Below are positions 8,306 through 17,532 of a stretch of DNA of 64,000 bases, in pieces. The stretch's first letter is position 1, and each line of letters opens with the position of its first letter. Under the pieces are notes generated by a model that worked only from the letters and a program-made list of their open reading frames with translations, was not told the DNA's origin and ran no database searches. The position numbers and the translations under genes are program-made. Source of the stretch: Flavivirga abyssicola (GTDB taxonomy: Bacteria > Bacteroidota > Bacteroidia > Flavobacteriales > Flavobacteriaceae); contig NZ_CP141266.1 of the NCBI RefSeq assembly GCF_030540775.2, forward strand, positions 1,413,001 to 1,477,000, written 5' to 3'.

Positions 8306-9733
8306 CTAGGGCATGTAATCAATACTAATATCATCCAATTCATAAACCCCATCAAAAATTTCCTGTCCGCTTCCTGTATATTTAAAAGCAATATGTATGG
8401 TTCCAGTAACACAAGACAGGTTGATATTTCCGGAATTAAACCAGGGCACAAAAGAATCGGTATCTTTTACAATATAAGCTGCCGATAGTACACTCCAACT
8501 AGAAGCGGTTATAGTTTCTTCGGTACCATCCCAGTCTAAAGAATACAATACTTCTAAATAACTACTATCTGCTAAGCTATTAGAGGTTTTAAAACGTAAA
8601 GTCTCTCCCTCTTGCGTATCCATGTTAATGGCGGGTGTTATTAACCACCCAATATTACTATCATCTCCGGAACTCGCAGATTTAAATCTCGCAGACCTTC
8701 CTAAAGAGGCATTCGTTGATGTAGATGAATAGGCTTCCCAACCTTCGTTACCGGTTTCCATATAATTAGTCCAACCATTACCTGTTATTAGTTTATTATT
8801 TTTTTGCGATTCGAAATCTTCATAAAATAAATTTGTAGTCCTTAATGCTTGTGCTAATCCACAATCTAATTCCATAGGATCACAACGTTCGTCTGAATCA
8901 AAAGTAATATCGGACGAACTATTTACTATCAATACATAAAAATCGTCTCTATAATCTCTACTAAACACGCCTCTAATACTTCCCTTATTCTGAGGTACTG
9001 GCAAGGACTTAAAATCTGAAAAAGTGCTTGTTTGCAATAAAATCGGGGGACCCGATTCACAGCTTTCTAAAATTCTTAAACCATCGAATGCATCTGTAGA
9101 TTCACCTGCATAAGTTAAGACCAGATCAAACCTATTAACCTGCATATTATCTAACTGAATTAAAGTGTTTTCATCATCTTCTGTTAAATGAATTAATGAA
9201 CTTATTTTTGGTGTTATTGTAGCAATTTCCGAAGTTCTTAAAACAATATTCCGATATTCAAAATCCTGAATGTGTTCTATTGTAGCATCTTCACCCCGAC
9301 CAATTGTTAAAACACCATTAGACTCTCCAATAGTTAAGCCTTTAAGCTTTACATATACTTTCCTTCCAAACTCGTAGGTGTCAGACAAGCTCCCTACATT
9401 AATTTTTAACTTAAGACCAAGTCTTGGGTCATTATCTGAGTTATTGGCATCTGTTTTATTTTGAATGATCAATTCTTTAAAAAAATTCCCTGCCTGATCA
9501 CTTGAAATAACGTAGCCTTCAATATATAAGTCTTCTTCTATAACGGCTATAAGGTTACCTTTATTTATTGCCTGATCGTACCTTTCATAAATGGCTTTAA
9601 ATGTTGTTAATTGGTTTGTTGGAATTACTATATTTTCTGTATTATTAGGGCTAGGAATACCATAGTCTTCATCTACACAAGAGAAAAATAGTATCACGAT
9701 ATTTAAAATTAAAAGTCTATTTATGTCGTTCAT
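8306..9733 (-). CDS. DUF5689 lipoprotein with C-terminal jelly-roll domain
   Basis: A surface or periplasmic lipoprotein of 475 residues. The lipobox LFFSC places the lipidated Cys at residue 19. Residues about 40-285 fit DUF5689: an OB-like segment with EEDLYIEGYVISSDQAG and later SIRGVFSRDYRDDFYVLI. Residues about 300-475 form a beta-sandwich of the choice-of-anchor J/cleaved adhesin type (FYEDFES, GWLITPAINM, ELDDISIDY). It starts 9 bp after the stop of the TonB receptor gene, so the two are co-transcribed. The pair probably forms an outer-membrane uptake complex in which the lipoprotein binds substrate. The divergent secreted EEP enzyme suggests a nucleic acid or phosphoester substrate, which is inference. 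Confidence 0.85.
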   Translation of the reverse strand: MNDINRLLILNIVILFFSCVDEDYGIPSPNNTENIVIPTNQLTTFKAIYERYDQAINKGNLIAVIEEDLYIEGYVISSDQAGNFFKELIIQNKTDANNSDNDPRLGLKLKINVGSLSDTYEFGRKVYVKLKGLTIGESNGVLTIGRGEDATIEHIQDFEYRNIVLRTSEIATITPKISSLIHLTEDDENTLIQLDNMQVNRFDLVLTYAGESTDAFDGLRILESCESGPPILLQTSTFSDFKSLPVPQNKGSIRGVFSRDYRDDFYVLIVNSSSDITFDSDERCDPMELDCGLAQALRTTNLFYEDFESQKNNKLITGNGWTNYMETGNEGWEAYSSTSTNASLGRSARFKSASSGDDSNIGWLITPAINMDTQEGETLRFKTSNSLADSSYLEVLYSLDWDGTEETITASSWSVLSAAYIVKDTDSFVPWFNSGNINLSCVTGTIHIAFKYTGSGQEIFDGVYELDDISIDYMP

Positions 9734-9742
9734 TATATCTTT

Positions 9743-12589
9743 TTAAAAATTAACGTAAACATTTAGAAAATATGTAGCTCCTCTTCCATACCAATATTTA
9801 GACCCAAAAACGGGTCTATTTAAAGCTTGATCGTCTCTTAGTTGTCTGTAATTCGCATTTCTTCCTTGTTCAAAACCTCCAGTCTTGAAAACTTCATCTA
9901 AAACATTATTGATGCTTGCAAAAAACCCAATGTAATATTTATTGACACGCCACGATTTACCTCCTACAAGGTTTACTAGCATATAGTCATCAAAGGTTTC
10001 TTGCTTAAGTAATGCTTTGGCAACCTCTTCATCATAATCAATAAATGGTAGACCATCAACATCTGTAAAAAAGTTATCGGTTCTGGTTAATGGGCTAATG
10101 TCTGCATACGTTTTATCAAAAAAATTGATCGTAGTACCAAACCACCAGTACTTTGGGTCGCGATATTCAAACCCAATAGAGTAAGCCCGATGTGGCCCAA
10201 CTGCTAATTTGTAACCTTTAAGTTTTGAGGTTCCTAAATAAACATTTTCAAACCTATCTGAAGATAGATATAAATCTGGATTATTAGCATAAGTGTATTG
10301 TCCTAAAGCAGTAACACCTTTTAATTTAATAGTTGAAGTTACCTGAGCTTCAACACCTAATTCTGCTCCTATATGGTTTTTGCTTATGCCTTGTAGGATC
10401 TCCTGGATAAACTCGTTATCGTCATTACCAGATTGCTGTGTACCAGATTCGGCAATGACATGTCCTATACCATCGGCAAAGAAAAACGAGATGTCATTAG
10501 CATCTTTAAGTTTTGTATAAAATCCCGTAAGCTTTGCTTTAAGGATAGACGATCTGAAAATATAACTGGCGTCTAAAGACATTATTTTTTCTTCAGAAAT
10601 ATTCGGAACAATATTGTGATTTGCTCTGGAATTAGAATAACTATTGCGAATAGAGGGTGCTTTTATAACATAACCTGCATTTATATCTACTATATGTTTG
10701 CCTGTAATTTTATATGTACTACCAGCTTTAACTCCTAATCCTGTAAAAGATAACGTTTCACCTTTACCAAAGGAATTATTCTGAAATGTTTCATACTGAA
10801 ATAACCCCTCTCTTTGATATTGTGTACTGGTTATACTCCCTGATACAAAAAAATCTAGTGCATTGTATGTCACTTGTGCTTTTGCAAAACCGGAAAAAAT
10901 GCTAGCTAACATATTATAGTTATAGCTGTAAATATCTCCAGCGTCTAAAATTGCATTCGGGTTGTTTAAATTGAATTGAACGCCATCAAAACTATCTACA
11001 TTTAAAAAGCCGGAACCGCCAAGAAGATCTAGAACTTGAGCATAATTTTCAGATTCCAACTTTTTATAGTTTATAGATACATTCAATAAAATATGTTCAC
11101 TTAATTCACCACTTAAAACAGTATTTACGGTTAATTGCTTATCATCTACTCGGTCTTCGTATAACATATACGCCGAATTTCTTCCTTGAGATGTGTTAAT
11201 TAAATTTGTATCGTACATCTGTTCCCAATTAATCTGTCCGTTATTTAAAAACTCTTGCTGTGCACCATAAGCAAACTCTAAGTCGTTTGGAAAGTTCCTT
11301 TCAAAATAACTTGGAAGTTTTTGATAATAAGTCGGACTCGGGTTTCTACCTCCGCTTTCAAAAACTATAGTACCATCTGTATTCACAATTCTATTAGCTC
11401 CTCCGTATGCCAAACGACTATTTCCTAACGTTCCAAACTGATAACCTATATTGGTATTTAATTTCGTTTTGCTGTTTATAGCCCAATAATGATTTAACAT
11501 AATAATGGGCTCTTTTACTTCCTTTATACGAGAATTTCGTTTTTCTCCCATTTGCCAGCCCCAATATTCATTATATTTTATACCCTTTAAATCATAAACT
11601 TCCTGAGTGTTTGGTGACGACTTCCCTCTTCTATTGGGTGCATAAATACCTGTAAAACTTAAACTATGTTTCTCATTAATTACTTTTTCTACAGAAGCAA
11701 AAATTGAGTTAGAGTTATACAATGTAGCATCCTGATATCCTTCATTTCCCCAACGTCTTCCTAAAGATAATGTGTAAGCCCACCCGTTTTTTAATAATCC
11801 TGAACTATAAGTAGCTAACAATCTGCTCGTATAACTTCTATTAGATGATGAATATGTGACACGTTTTCCTGAGCGCATTAATGATGCTCTGGTATTAATA
11901 TTTATGCTTCCTAAAAGCCCTCCAAAATTATACTTAGAAGGTGTTAAACCTATACTAAATTCCTGATGGCGCATCACATCATTTAGACCACCCCAATTAC
12001 TCCATTGTGGACGTCCGTTATAGATTTTGTTCATTTCAATACCGTTAATCATAACGGATCCCTGATCAGAATCCAAACCTCTTAGTTTAAAAAAAGAGGT
12101 ACTAAATTCAAAAGCCACTGTACGTTGAAAAATATCTGGAGATGATTGCAATAATCCTGACATATTATCTAAACCACTGGTATCGTCATCAAGTTCATCA
12201 TCTGATAAACTAATTGTAAACAATTCTTGAGACAATGAGTTATCTGTTTCTAAAGTCATATCGGAAATGTTTACTATTTCATTTTCATAAACAATTATAG
12301 GATACCTTTTTCTTATGTATCCTACTTTAGATATCCTTAAAACTTGTTCTCCTAAAGGTACATTTACAGAGAATTCAAATTCACCTAAAGCATTGGTTTG
12401 TGTTTGTTGATTTGTTTCTTCTATGGTTATAGTAGCGTTCTCAATAGGCTGGTATGAAATCAACTCCTTTACACTTCCTTTTATGAGGGTTTGTTGAGAG
12501 AATACGGAGAACGTTGAAAATAATAAAAGAGAAACAGCAATTACTTTTTTTAATACAATCAGGTTCCTTTCTATTAAAAATATATTCAC
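9743..12589 (-). CDS. TonB-dependent receptor with carboxypeptidase-like N-domain
   Basis: Outer-membrane active transporter of 948 residues. A signal peptide (VLKKVIAVSLLLFSTFSVFSQ, roughly 12-32) is preceded by an unusual 11-residue extension, so the true start may be a later non-ATG codon. A CarboxypepD_reg-like beta-sandwich covers about 35-115, the plug about 125-240 (VMINGIEMNKIYNGRPQWSN), and a 22-strand barrel the rest, ending in an aromatic strand NVYVNF. It shares the SNWxG motif of the plug with the two receptors at 14496 and 17533. It is the first gene of a two-gene operon with the DUF5689 lipoprotein and is divergent from the EEP enzyme gene, with 109 bp between them. Confidence 0.9.
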   Translation of the reverse strand: MNIFLIERNLIVLKKVIAVSLLLFSTFSVFSQQTLIKGSVKELISYQPIENATITIEETNQQTQTNALGEFEFSVNVPLGEQVLRISKVGYIRKRYPIIVYENEIVNISDMTLETDNSLSQELFTISLSDDELDDDTSGLDNMSGLLQSSPDIFQRTVAFEFSTSFFKLRGLDSDQGSVMINGIEMNKIYNGRPQWSNWGGLNDVMRHQEFSIGLTPSKYNFGGLLGSININTRASLMRSGKRVTYSSSNRSYTSRLLATYSSGLLKNGWAYTLSLGRRWGNEGYQDATLYNSNSIFASVEKVINEKHSLSFTGIYAPNRRGKSSPNTQEVYDLKGIKYNEYWGWQMGEKRNSRIKEVKEPIIMLNHYWAINSKTKLNTNIGYQFGTLGNSRLAYGGANRIVNTDGTIVFESGGRNPSPTYYQKLPSYFERNFPNDLEFAYGAQQEFLNNGQINWEQMYDTNLINTSQGRNSAYMLYEDRVDDKQLTVNTVLSGELSEHILLNVSINYKKLESENYAQVLDLLGGSGFLNVDSFDGVQFNLNNPNAILDAGDIYSYNYNMLASIFSGFAKAQVTYNALDFFVSGSITSTQYQREGLFQYETFQNNSFGKGETLSFTGLGVKAGSTYKITGKHIVDINAGYVIKAPSIRNSYSNSRANHNIVPNISEEKIMSLDASYIFRSSILKAKLTGFYTKLKDANDISFFFADGIGHVIAESGTQQSGNDDNEFIQEILQGISKNHIGAELGVEAQVTSTIKLKGVTALGQYTYANNPDLYLSSDRFENVYLGTSKLKGYKLAVGPHRAYSIGFEYRDPKYWWFGTTINFFDKTYADISPLTRTDNFFTDVDGLPFIDYDEEVAKALLKQETFDDYMLVNLVGGKSWRVNKYYIGFFASINNVLDEVFKTGGFEQGRNANYRQLRDDQALNRPVFGSKYWYGRGATYFLNVYVNF

Positions 12590-12698
12590 TCTAATAGTAA
12601 CATTTAATTTGTTTGCGAATATATATTATTTGTAAGAAATAACATATTTTTGTTTAAAGAAATTATCTACTTTTAAATTTAAGCTAATTGTTGTTTAT

Positions 12699-13751
12699 AT
12701 GAAATATTTAAACCTATTGGTAATCGCATTATTTACTTTGTACATTGGAAATATACATGCACAAGAAAAAAAGCTATATAAAATCCACACGGTTGCTTTT
12801 TACAATTTGGAGAACTTATTCGATACTATTAATGACCCAGGCAAGTTGGATGAATTTAGCCCCATGATGGAATTAAGGACAAATCGAGGCATCGTGTATA
12901 AAAGGAAAGTTAGAAATATGGCTCGGGTTATTGCTGATATTGGATATAAAGTAACACATAATAAACCTGCTATTATTGGAGTATCTGAAATTGAAAACCA
13001 AGAAGTGTTGGAAGACCTTGTTAGCGATTCTTTACTAAGAGATACCGATTATGGTATTGTGCATTTTGATTCTCCCGACGCCAGAGGTATTGACGTTGGT
13101 TTATTGTATCAGAAAAGATTATTTATTCCAGTATATACCAGTAAACACACATTGAAAATTTATGATGATGCTAACAAGAAGCGAATTTATACGAGAGATC
13201 AATTATTGGTTAGCGGAGAATTAGAAGGTGAAATGATTCATATTATTGTTAATCATTGGCCATCTCGTCGTGGTGGTGAAACCAGAAGTAGGCCTAAACG
13301 TATGGCTGCTGCCAAATTGAATAAATATTTAATTGACTCACTTCAGGTAATAAACCCTTATGCAAAAGTTTTTATTATGGGTGATTTAAATGACGATCCT
13401 ACAAATATGAGCATTAAAAACATCCTAAAAGCTAAAAAAGACAAGAAAGAAGTCCTTTTAAAAGGGCTCTATAACCCTTTTGAAAATTTTTATAGAAACG
13501 GATTAGGCACTACAGCATATAGAGATACCTGGAGTTTATTTGATCAGATTATAATTACCAAACCATTACTTAAAAAAGATTATTCTTCTTTTAGATTTTA
13601 TAAGGCCGGGATCTTCAATGAAGGCTACTTATTTCATAAAGATGGTCGCTATAAAGGGTATCCTCTTAGAAGTTTTTCTAATGGACGTTTCACAAATGGT
13701 TACAGTGATCACCTTCCTGCTTATGTATTTGTTATTAGGGAAGTGAGGTGA
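12699..13751 (+). CDS. Secreted endonuclease/exonuclease/phosphatase (EEP) family protein
   Basis: Exported Mg-dependent phosphoesterase of 350 residues. A signal peptide runs to about residue 21 (NIHAQ). The EEP catalytic set is complete: FYNLEN with N36/E38, GVSEIEN with E97, RGIDVGLLY (129-137), NHWPSRRGG with H186, GDLNDDP with D229 and N231, and SDHLP with D337/H338. This is the DNase I/exonuclease III fold, so it should cleave DNA, RNA or another phosphodiester outside the cytoplasm. It is divergent from a TonB receptor plus DUF5689 lipoprotein. Together these look like a scavenging set in which the enzyme cuts extracellular nucleic acid and the receptor imports the product. The exact substrate cannot be told from sequence. 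Confidence 0.88.
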   Translation: MKYLNLLVIALFTLYIGNIHAQEKKLYKIHTVAFYNLENLFDTINDPGKLDEFSPMMELRTNRGIVYKRKVRNMARVIADIGYKVTHNKPAIIGVSEIENQEVLEDLVSDSLLRDTDYGIVHFDSPDARGIDVGLLYQKRLFIPVYTSKHTLKIYDDANKKRIYTRDQLLVSGELEGEMIHIIVNHWPSRRGGETRSRPKRMAAAKLNKYLIDSLQVINPYAKVFIMGDLNDDPTNMSIKNILKAKKDKKEVLLKGLYNPFENFYRNGLGTTAYRDTWSLFDQIIITKPLLKKDYSSFRFYKAGIFNEGYLFHKDGRYKGYPLRSFSNGRFTNGYSDHLPAYVFVIREVR

Positions 13752-13840
13752 TTTCTATAAAAATTTCTTGCATTTAATAAATATCAATTGCACGATAATA
13801 CGTTGCTATTCCTGCAATCTGTGCTGAACTTGTTTCAGTA

Positions 13841-13892
13841 AGGCAGGAACCTTATACACTGAACTTATTAATTTCCAAGTGAATTCCTGCCT
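13841..13892. repeat. Inverted repeat AGGCAGGAA / TTCCTGCCT
   Basis: Exact 9-bp arms lie at 13841-13849 and 13884-13892, with ATTCCTGCAATC at 13808 as an additional imperfect copy. The element sits between convergent genes (EEP enzyme and membrane protein) and may act as a weak bidirectional terminator. It resembles the dispersed palindromic CCTGCCTTCGCAG repeats of Bacteroidetes. Confidence 0.55.
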
Positions 13893-13955
13893 TCGCAGTA
13901 ATGGCAATTAACTTAAAAACAAAAAAGTGATGCTAATAGGTATTACTTTTTGTTT

Positions 13956-14393
13956 TTAACCTATCCAAGAACTCCAAGGAATTCTCGATAAAAATAATAC
14001 TAGAGCTATGGTATAAAAAACTGCTATTGTTTTTAATTTAGCTTTAGATGTTAACTTCTTTTTATGCTTAGAATAGCCAATGGTTATTAAAGCTACCGCT
14101 ACTATATTTACAAAAGGGTGTTCTACAAGATACAATCTTGCCAAAGAATTACCCATAACGCCTCCTCCCAATTCGCTCCATAACTCAAACCTAGGAGACA
14201 CAAAATAAAGTATTAAACCTATTAGTAATTGTATATGCGATACGATTAAGGTAAATAATGATTTTCGAAAGTCTTTAGCTTCATATTCTTTATCTCCAAA
14301 TGTTTTTATTAAAGCGTTTGCAGTGGCTATAATCAATACTAAAAGTACTAAATACGCCCAATAAGAATGCAACATTTTCACAATATCATACAT
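13956..14393 (-). CDS. Four-helix membrane protein, cytochrome b-like family
   Basis: Integral inner-membrane protein of 145 residues with four predicted helices: about 10-28 (YWAYLVLLVLIIATANALI), 45-65 (LFTLIVSHIQLLIGLILYFV), 90-108 (PFVNIVAVALITIGYS) and 122-140. Conserved His residues fall in helix 1 (H9, HSYWAY), helix 2 (SHIQLLIG) and before helix 3 (VEHPFVN), a pattern that could bind heme. Homologues in flavobacteria are usually annotated as hypothetical or cytochrome B. No operon partner is evident; the gene is monocistronic between the EEP gene and the terminator of the next receptor. Confidence 0.7.
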   Translation of the reverse strand: MYDIVKMLHSYWAYLVLLVLIIATANALIKTFGDKEYEAKDFRKSLFTLIVSHIQLLIGLILYFVSPRFELWSELGGGVMGNSLARLYLVEHPFVNIVAVALITIGYSKHKKKLTSKAKLKTIAVFYTIALVLFLSRIPWSSWIG

Positions 14394-14443
14394 GTATCAA
14401 AATATTTAAATTTATTATAGCAAATGTAATAATTAAAAAGCAT

Positions 14444-14472
14444 AAAAAAACCGCTCCAACTTGAAGCGGTTT
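14444..14472 (-). terminator. Intrinsic terminator of the TonB receptor gene at 14496
   Basis: The stem AACCGCT (14449-14455) pairs with AGCGGTT (14465-14471). On the minus strand it is followed by seven T (14450-14444). It lies 24 bp past the receptor stop codon. Confidence 0.9.
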
Positions 14473-14495
14473 AAAATTATATAATTTTGTTCGGC

Positions 14496-17186
14496 CTAGA
14501 AGTTGTAACGTAAACTCATATTCCAGGTTCTTCCGAGTCCAAAATACCCTCGGTTTGAAACATTTATTCCTTTATATGTTTCATCTCCAGGTTCAGTTAC
14601 ATTAGCAGTTGAAAGATCTGATAAATAAATTTCATCAAATACATTGTTCATATTACATCTAATATTTAAAGATTTGTCTTTCCCTTTCCCTAGCAACATT
14701 TTGTATGAGACCCCTGCATCAACTAAATCATAAGAAGGTAATTTTAAATTTTCTTTTATTCCTCCAACATTAGCATATAAATTGTCATACGTTCTCCAAT
14801 CTGCATCTATTGAAAAAGATTTACAAACTTTGTAATCAAATCCTAATCCAGCAGTAAATTGAGCTGCATCTCCTACTTTGCCACCATCTATGTCTTCTGT
14901 TTCTGTACTTAGTATGTTTTGATCTTCATCTGATACCGTTGTAAATGTTTCACCATCATAAACCCAATCTCCTATGGAAGTAAATCCTTTAACTTTTAAT
15001 TGAGGGGTTAGGTTAGCAACAAAATCAACTTCAACACCTGTATGTATTTGATCTAAACCTTCTTGTTGTGTATATGTAACAATATTATTCTCGAAATCTG
15101 ATGTGGTTCCAACTCTATCTGTCCAAGCCGTTCTATACAAGTTAACATTAGCTAAGAAATATTGACTTTTAAAACTATAACCTGCTTCCAAACCAAAAAT
15201 AGTTTCATTTTGAGTTAATGGGTTTAATTGATTTGTAAAGTTTAAGTATATTGTATCATGGAATGGCTGACGTGAATAATATCCTGTATTAAAAAACACA
15301 TTATGCTGATCATTAATAACATAGTTTACTCCGGCTTTTACATTAAATCCAAAATTATCCACTTTTTCAGAATCTACACCGTCTGTAATCCCAGATGGTA
15401 AAGGAGTTCCTGTCCATTGTGGAGAGGTGCCATTTAATAATGTTTCATCCGCATATTGGTAGTGATCAAATCTTTGATGCCATTGGTTTGAAGCTGCCCC
15501 TTGAAAAAAGGCAGAAAATTTATCTCCTGTATATTCAATTTGACCAAAGACACCACCATATGAAATTCTTTCATCATTACTATATGCGATTTTATCTTCT
15601 TCTTTAAAATCATGAAATAATACGGCCCATGGATTTGCAGATAAATCTTCGGTAGTAATAACATTTTTATATGTTCCAAAAGTTCCGTAAGGTTGATGAC
15701 TATCATTCTGGTCTCTTAAACGGATGTTTTCTTGCCATGACGTTAATCCGTGAAAATTTTCTACAATTCTAAAATGCTCACCATAATAGGTTCTTAAATC
15801 AACTCCAACATTTAATGTAATACGTTCTCCCAATTTCGTTTCTAAATTAGAAACCATACCATACCAGCTATGCAAATTCATAGAAGACCTAGTTATGTAA
15901 CCGCCTCCAGCAGTAAAATAACCCCCAGCACCGTCTGCAACACTATTATTAAATGCATGAATAGCGTCATAATCAATTCTTTTTCCGTCTGCTGTTCTGA
16001 TTCTGTTACCTCTATCTCCAGTTCCACCTCCACGTCCCCAAGATGCATATAGTACTGTAGATAAATTAGTGTTATCGTTAATATTGAAATCCCAGTTTAA
16101 GTTAGCAACTGGTTTATGATAAAAGTTTCTTCTTTCGGTTTGATACTGCCCGCGGTAGGTTCCCCAGTTATTATTAAACTTTCTACCGTGCTCCAAATAA
16201 TCTGAAATACTTTTAGTAAAGTTTTGATCATGATATTGAGGTGCTCCTGTTAACAAAAAGTTGAAATTATGTGTTTCGTTTGGAGTATATCCAACAGATA
16301 GAAAATAAGTTTCTCCTGCAGCAAAGTTACCTTCATTATATCCATCACCTTGCCAATGCGATAGCATAAAACTTGCTCCCCATCCTTTTTCATTCTTTCC
16401 AGTACTATATTGTGCGGTGTTTTTTATATAATTATCATTTGCTATTCCTGCATAAACATATCCACCTTCTTTTTTGTCTGTTGTTTTTGTAACAAAGTTA
16501 GTTGTACCCCCAACCGATGAAATTGCTAGTTTTGAAGCTCCTAAACCTCGCTGTATTTGAATAGCACTGGCAATATCATTAATACCAGACCAGTTAGACC
16601 AATACATTTTACCATCTTCCATACCATTAATTGGTTGCCCATTTAATAGGTATCCAACATTAGTTTGATCAAATCCACGAATATTAATTCTGGAATCTCC
16701 AAAACCTCCAGACTGTCCAGCTACATAGACAGAAGGGGTATTTACAAGCGTCATAGTAACATCTTGAGTTCCGATTTTATTTTGAATTTCTCTGGCTTTA
16801 ATTGTAGAAACTGCCACTGGTGTATTTCTATCCTCTGCCAAGTCAATAACACCTGTCCCTACTACTACTATTTCGTCAAGAGAGTTATCGGGAGTTATTA
16901 TTATGTTCCCTAAATCTGTATCTCCGTTAAATGATAATATTATGGTACCATATCCCACATAAGAAATAGCAATTTCTCCAGAGCTTGCCTTTGTAGTTAA
17001 TGTAAAATTACCATTATAATCTGTTGAAACACCATTAGTCGTTCCTTTTTCAACAACATTAGCACCAGGTAAAGGAGAATTAAATTCGGCATCTATTACT
17101 ACACCTTTAATAGTACTTTGTGCCATTACAACCGTAGTAAAAAAGAGTGCTACAGTTAATAATAAAAAACGAGTCATTTTCTTCAT
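14496..17186 (-). CDS. TonB-dependent receptor, paralogue A
   Basis: Outer-membrane receptor of 896 residues. The signal peptide ends at VVMAQ (about 22). The CarboxypepD_reg-like domain (about 24-110) contains GVVIDAEFNSPLPGANVVEK and the plug (about 115-235) contains GVIDLAEDRNTPVAVSTIKA and MEDGKMYWSNWSG. A beta-barrel follows, ending MSLRYNF. It is closely related to the receptor at 17533 along its whole length and has the same order of motifs, so the two arose by tandem duplication. No SusD-like lipoprotein accompanies it, so it is not a typical polysaccharide locus and its ligand is unknown. A palindrome shared with its paralogue lies 73 bp upstream and an intrinsic terminator follows. 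Confidence 0.93.
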   Translation of the reverse strand: MKKMTRFLLLTVALFFTTVVMAQSTIKGVVIDAEFNSPLPGANVVEKGTTNGVSTDYNGNFTLTTKASSGEIAISYVGYGTIILSFNGDTDLGNIIITPDNSLDEIVVVGTGVIDLAEDRNTPVAVSTIKAREIQNKIGTQDVTMTLVNTPSVYVAGQSGGFGDSRINIRGFDQTNVGYLLNGQPINGMEDGKMYWSNWSGINDIASAIQIQRGLGASKLAISSVGGTTNFVTKTTDKKEGGYVYAGIANDNYIKNTAQYSTGKNEKGWGASFMLSHWQGDGYNEGNFAAGETYFLSVGYTPNETHNFNFLLTGAPQYHDQNFTKSISDYLEHGRKFNNNWGTYRGQYQTERRNFYHKPVANLNWDFNINDNTNLSTVLYASWGRGGGTGDRGNRIRTADGKRIDYDAIHAFNNSVADGAGGYFTAGGGYITRSSMNLHSWYGMVSNLETKLGERITLNVGVDLRTYYGEHFRIVENFHGLTSWQENIRLRDQNDSHQPYGTFGTYKNVITTEDLSANPWAVLFHDFKEEDKIAYSNDERISYGGVFGQIEYTGDKFSAFFQGAASNQWHQRFDHYQYADETLLNGTSPQWTGTPLPSGITDGVDSEKVDNFGFNVKAGVNYVINDQHNVFFNTGYYSRQPFHDTIYLNFTNQLNPLTQNETIFGLEAGYSFKSQYFLANVNLYRTAWTDRVGTTSDFENNIVTYTQQEGLDQIHTGVEVDFVANLTPQLKVKGFTSIGDWVYDGETFTTVSDEDQNILSTETEDIDGGKVGDAAQFTAGLGFDYKVCKSFSIDADWRTYDNLYANVGGIKENLKLPSYDLVDAGVSYKMLLGKGKDKSLNIRCNMNNVFDEIYLSDLSTANVTEPGDETYKGINVSNRGYFGLGRTWNMSLRYNF

Positions 17187-17480
17187 AATTTTAAAGATTA
17201 ATTAATTGAATTAGTCTTGTAAAATTATGCCTGAAGTAAATCTTATGGCTTATGTAAATGTTAAGTATTTTAACATTTATAATCTTAAAAAGTAGTTTTC
17301 ATTATTATGAATATCGGATTCTATCAATATAAAAAAACAACATTTAATAGCTTTTTATAAAAAACACAGCAATAATTAATAATAATCTCAACAAACTAAT
17401 AAAGATCATCAAAAAAGTAAATGTTAATTCGTTATAAAATTACAGTTGCCAATTCGTTAAGTAGGTTAAATAATACAAAA
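17187..17480. other. Upstream region of receptor A
   Basis: Contains the shared palindrome (17259-17275). A possible -7 element TAATTTTA on the minus strand (17226-17219) differs from TAnnTTTG by the last base. The remaining 200 bp up to the receptor B terminator are AT-rich with no other feature seen. Confidence 0.5.
17244..17281 (-). promoter_or_regulatory. Operator candidate TGTTAA-N5-TTAACA upstream of receptor A
   Basis: The palindrome TGTTAA-GTATT-TTAACA occupies 17259-17275. It is extended outward by matching A/T to AAATGTTAA..TTAACATTT. On the plus strand it is preceded by TATGGCTTATGT (17244-17255). The same arrangement, with TATGGCTCATG and TGTTAA-N5-TTAACA, precedes receptor B, at nearly the same distance from its start codon (77 bp against 73 bp). 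Its location upstream of the likely promoter fits an activator site. Confidence 0.6.
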
Positions 17481-17506
17481 AAGCCGTTTCTCATAAGAAA
17501 CGGCTT
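17481..17506 (-). terminator. Intrinsic terminator of the TonB receptor gene at 17533
   Basis: AAGCCGTTTCT (17481-17491) pairs perfectly with AGAAACGGCTT (17496-17506), with a 4-base loop. An A-run on the left gives the T tail on the minus strand. Confidence 0.9.
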
Positions 17507-17532
17507 TTTAAATAGTTTTAATTTTTATTGGT

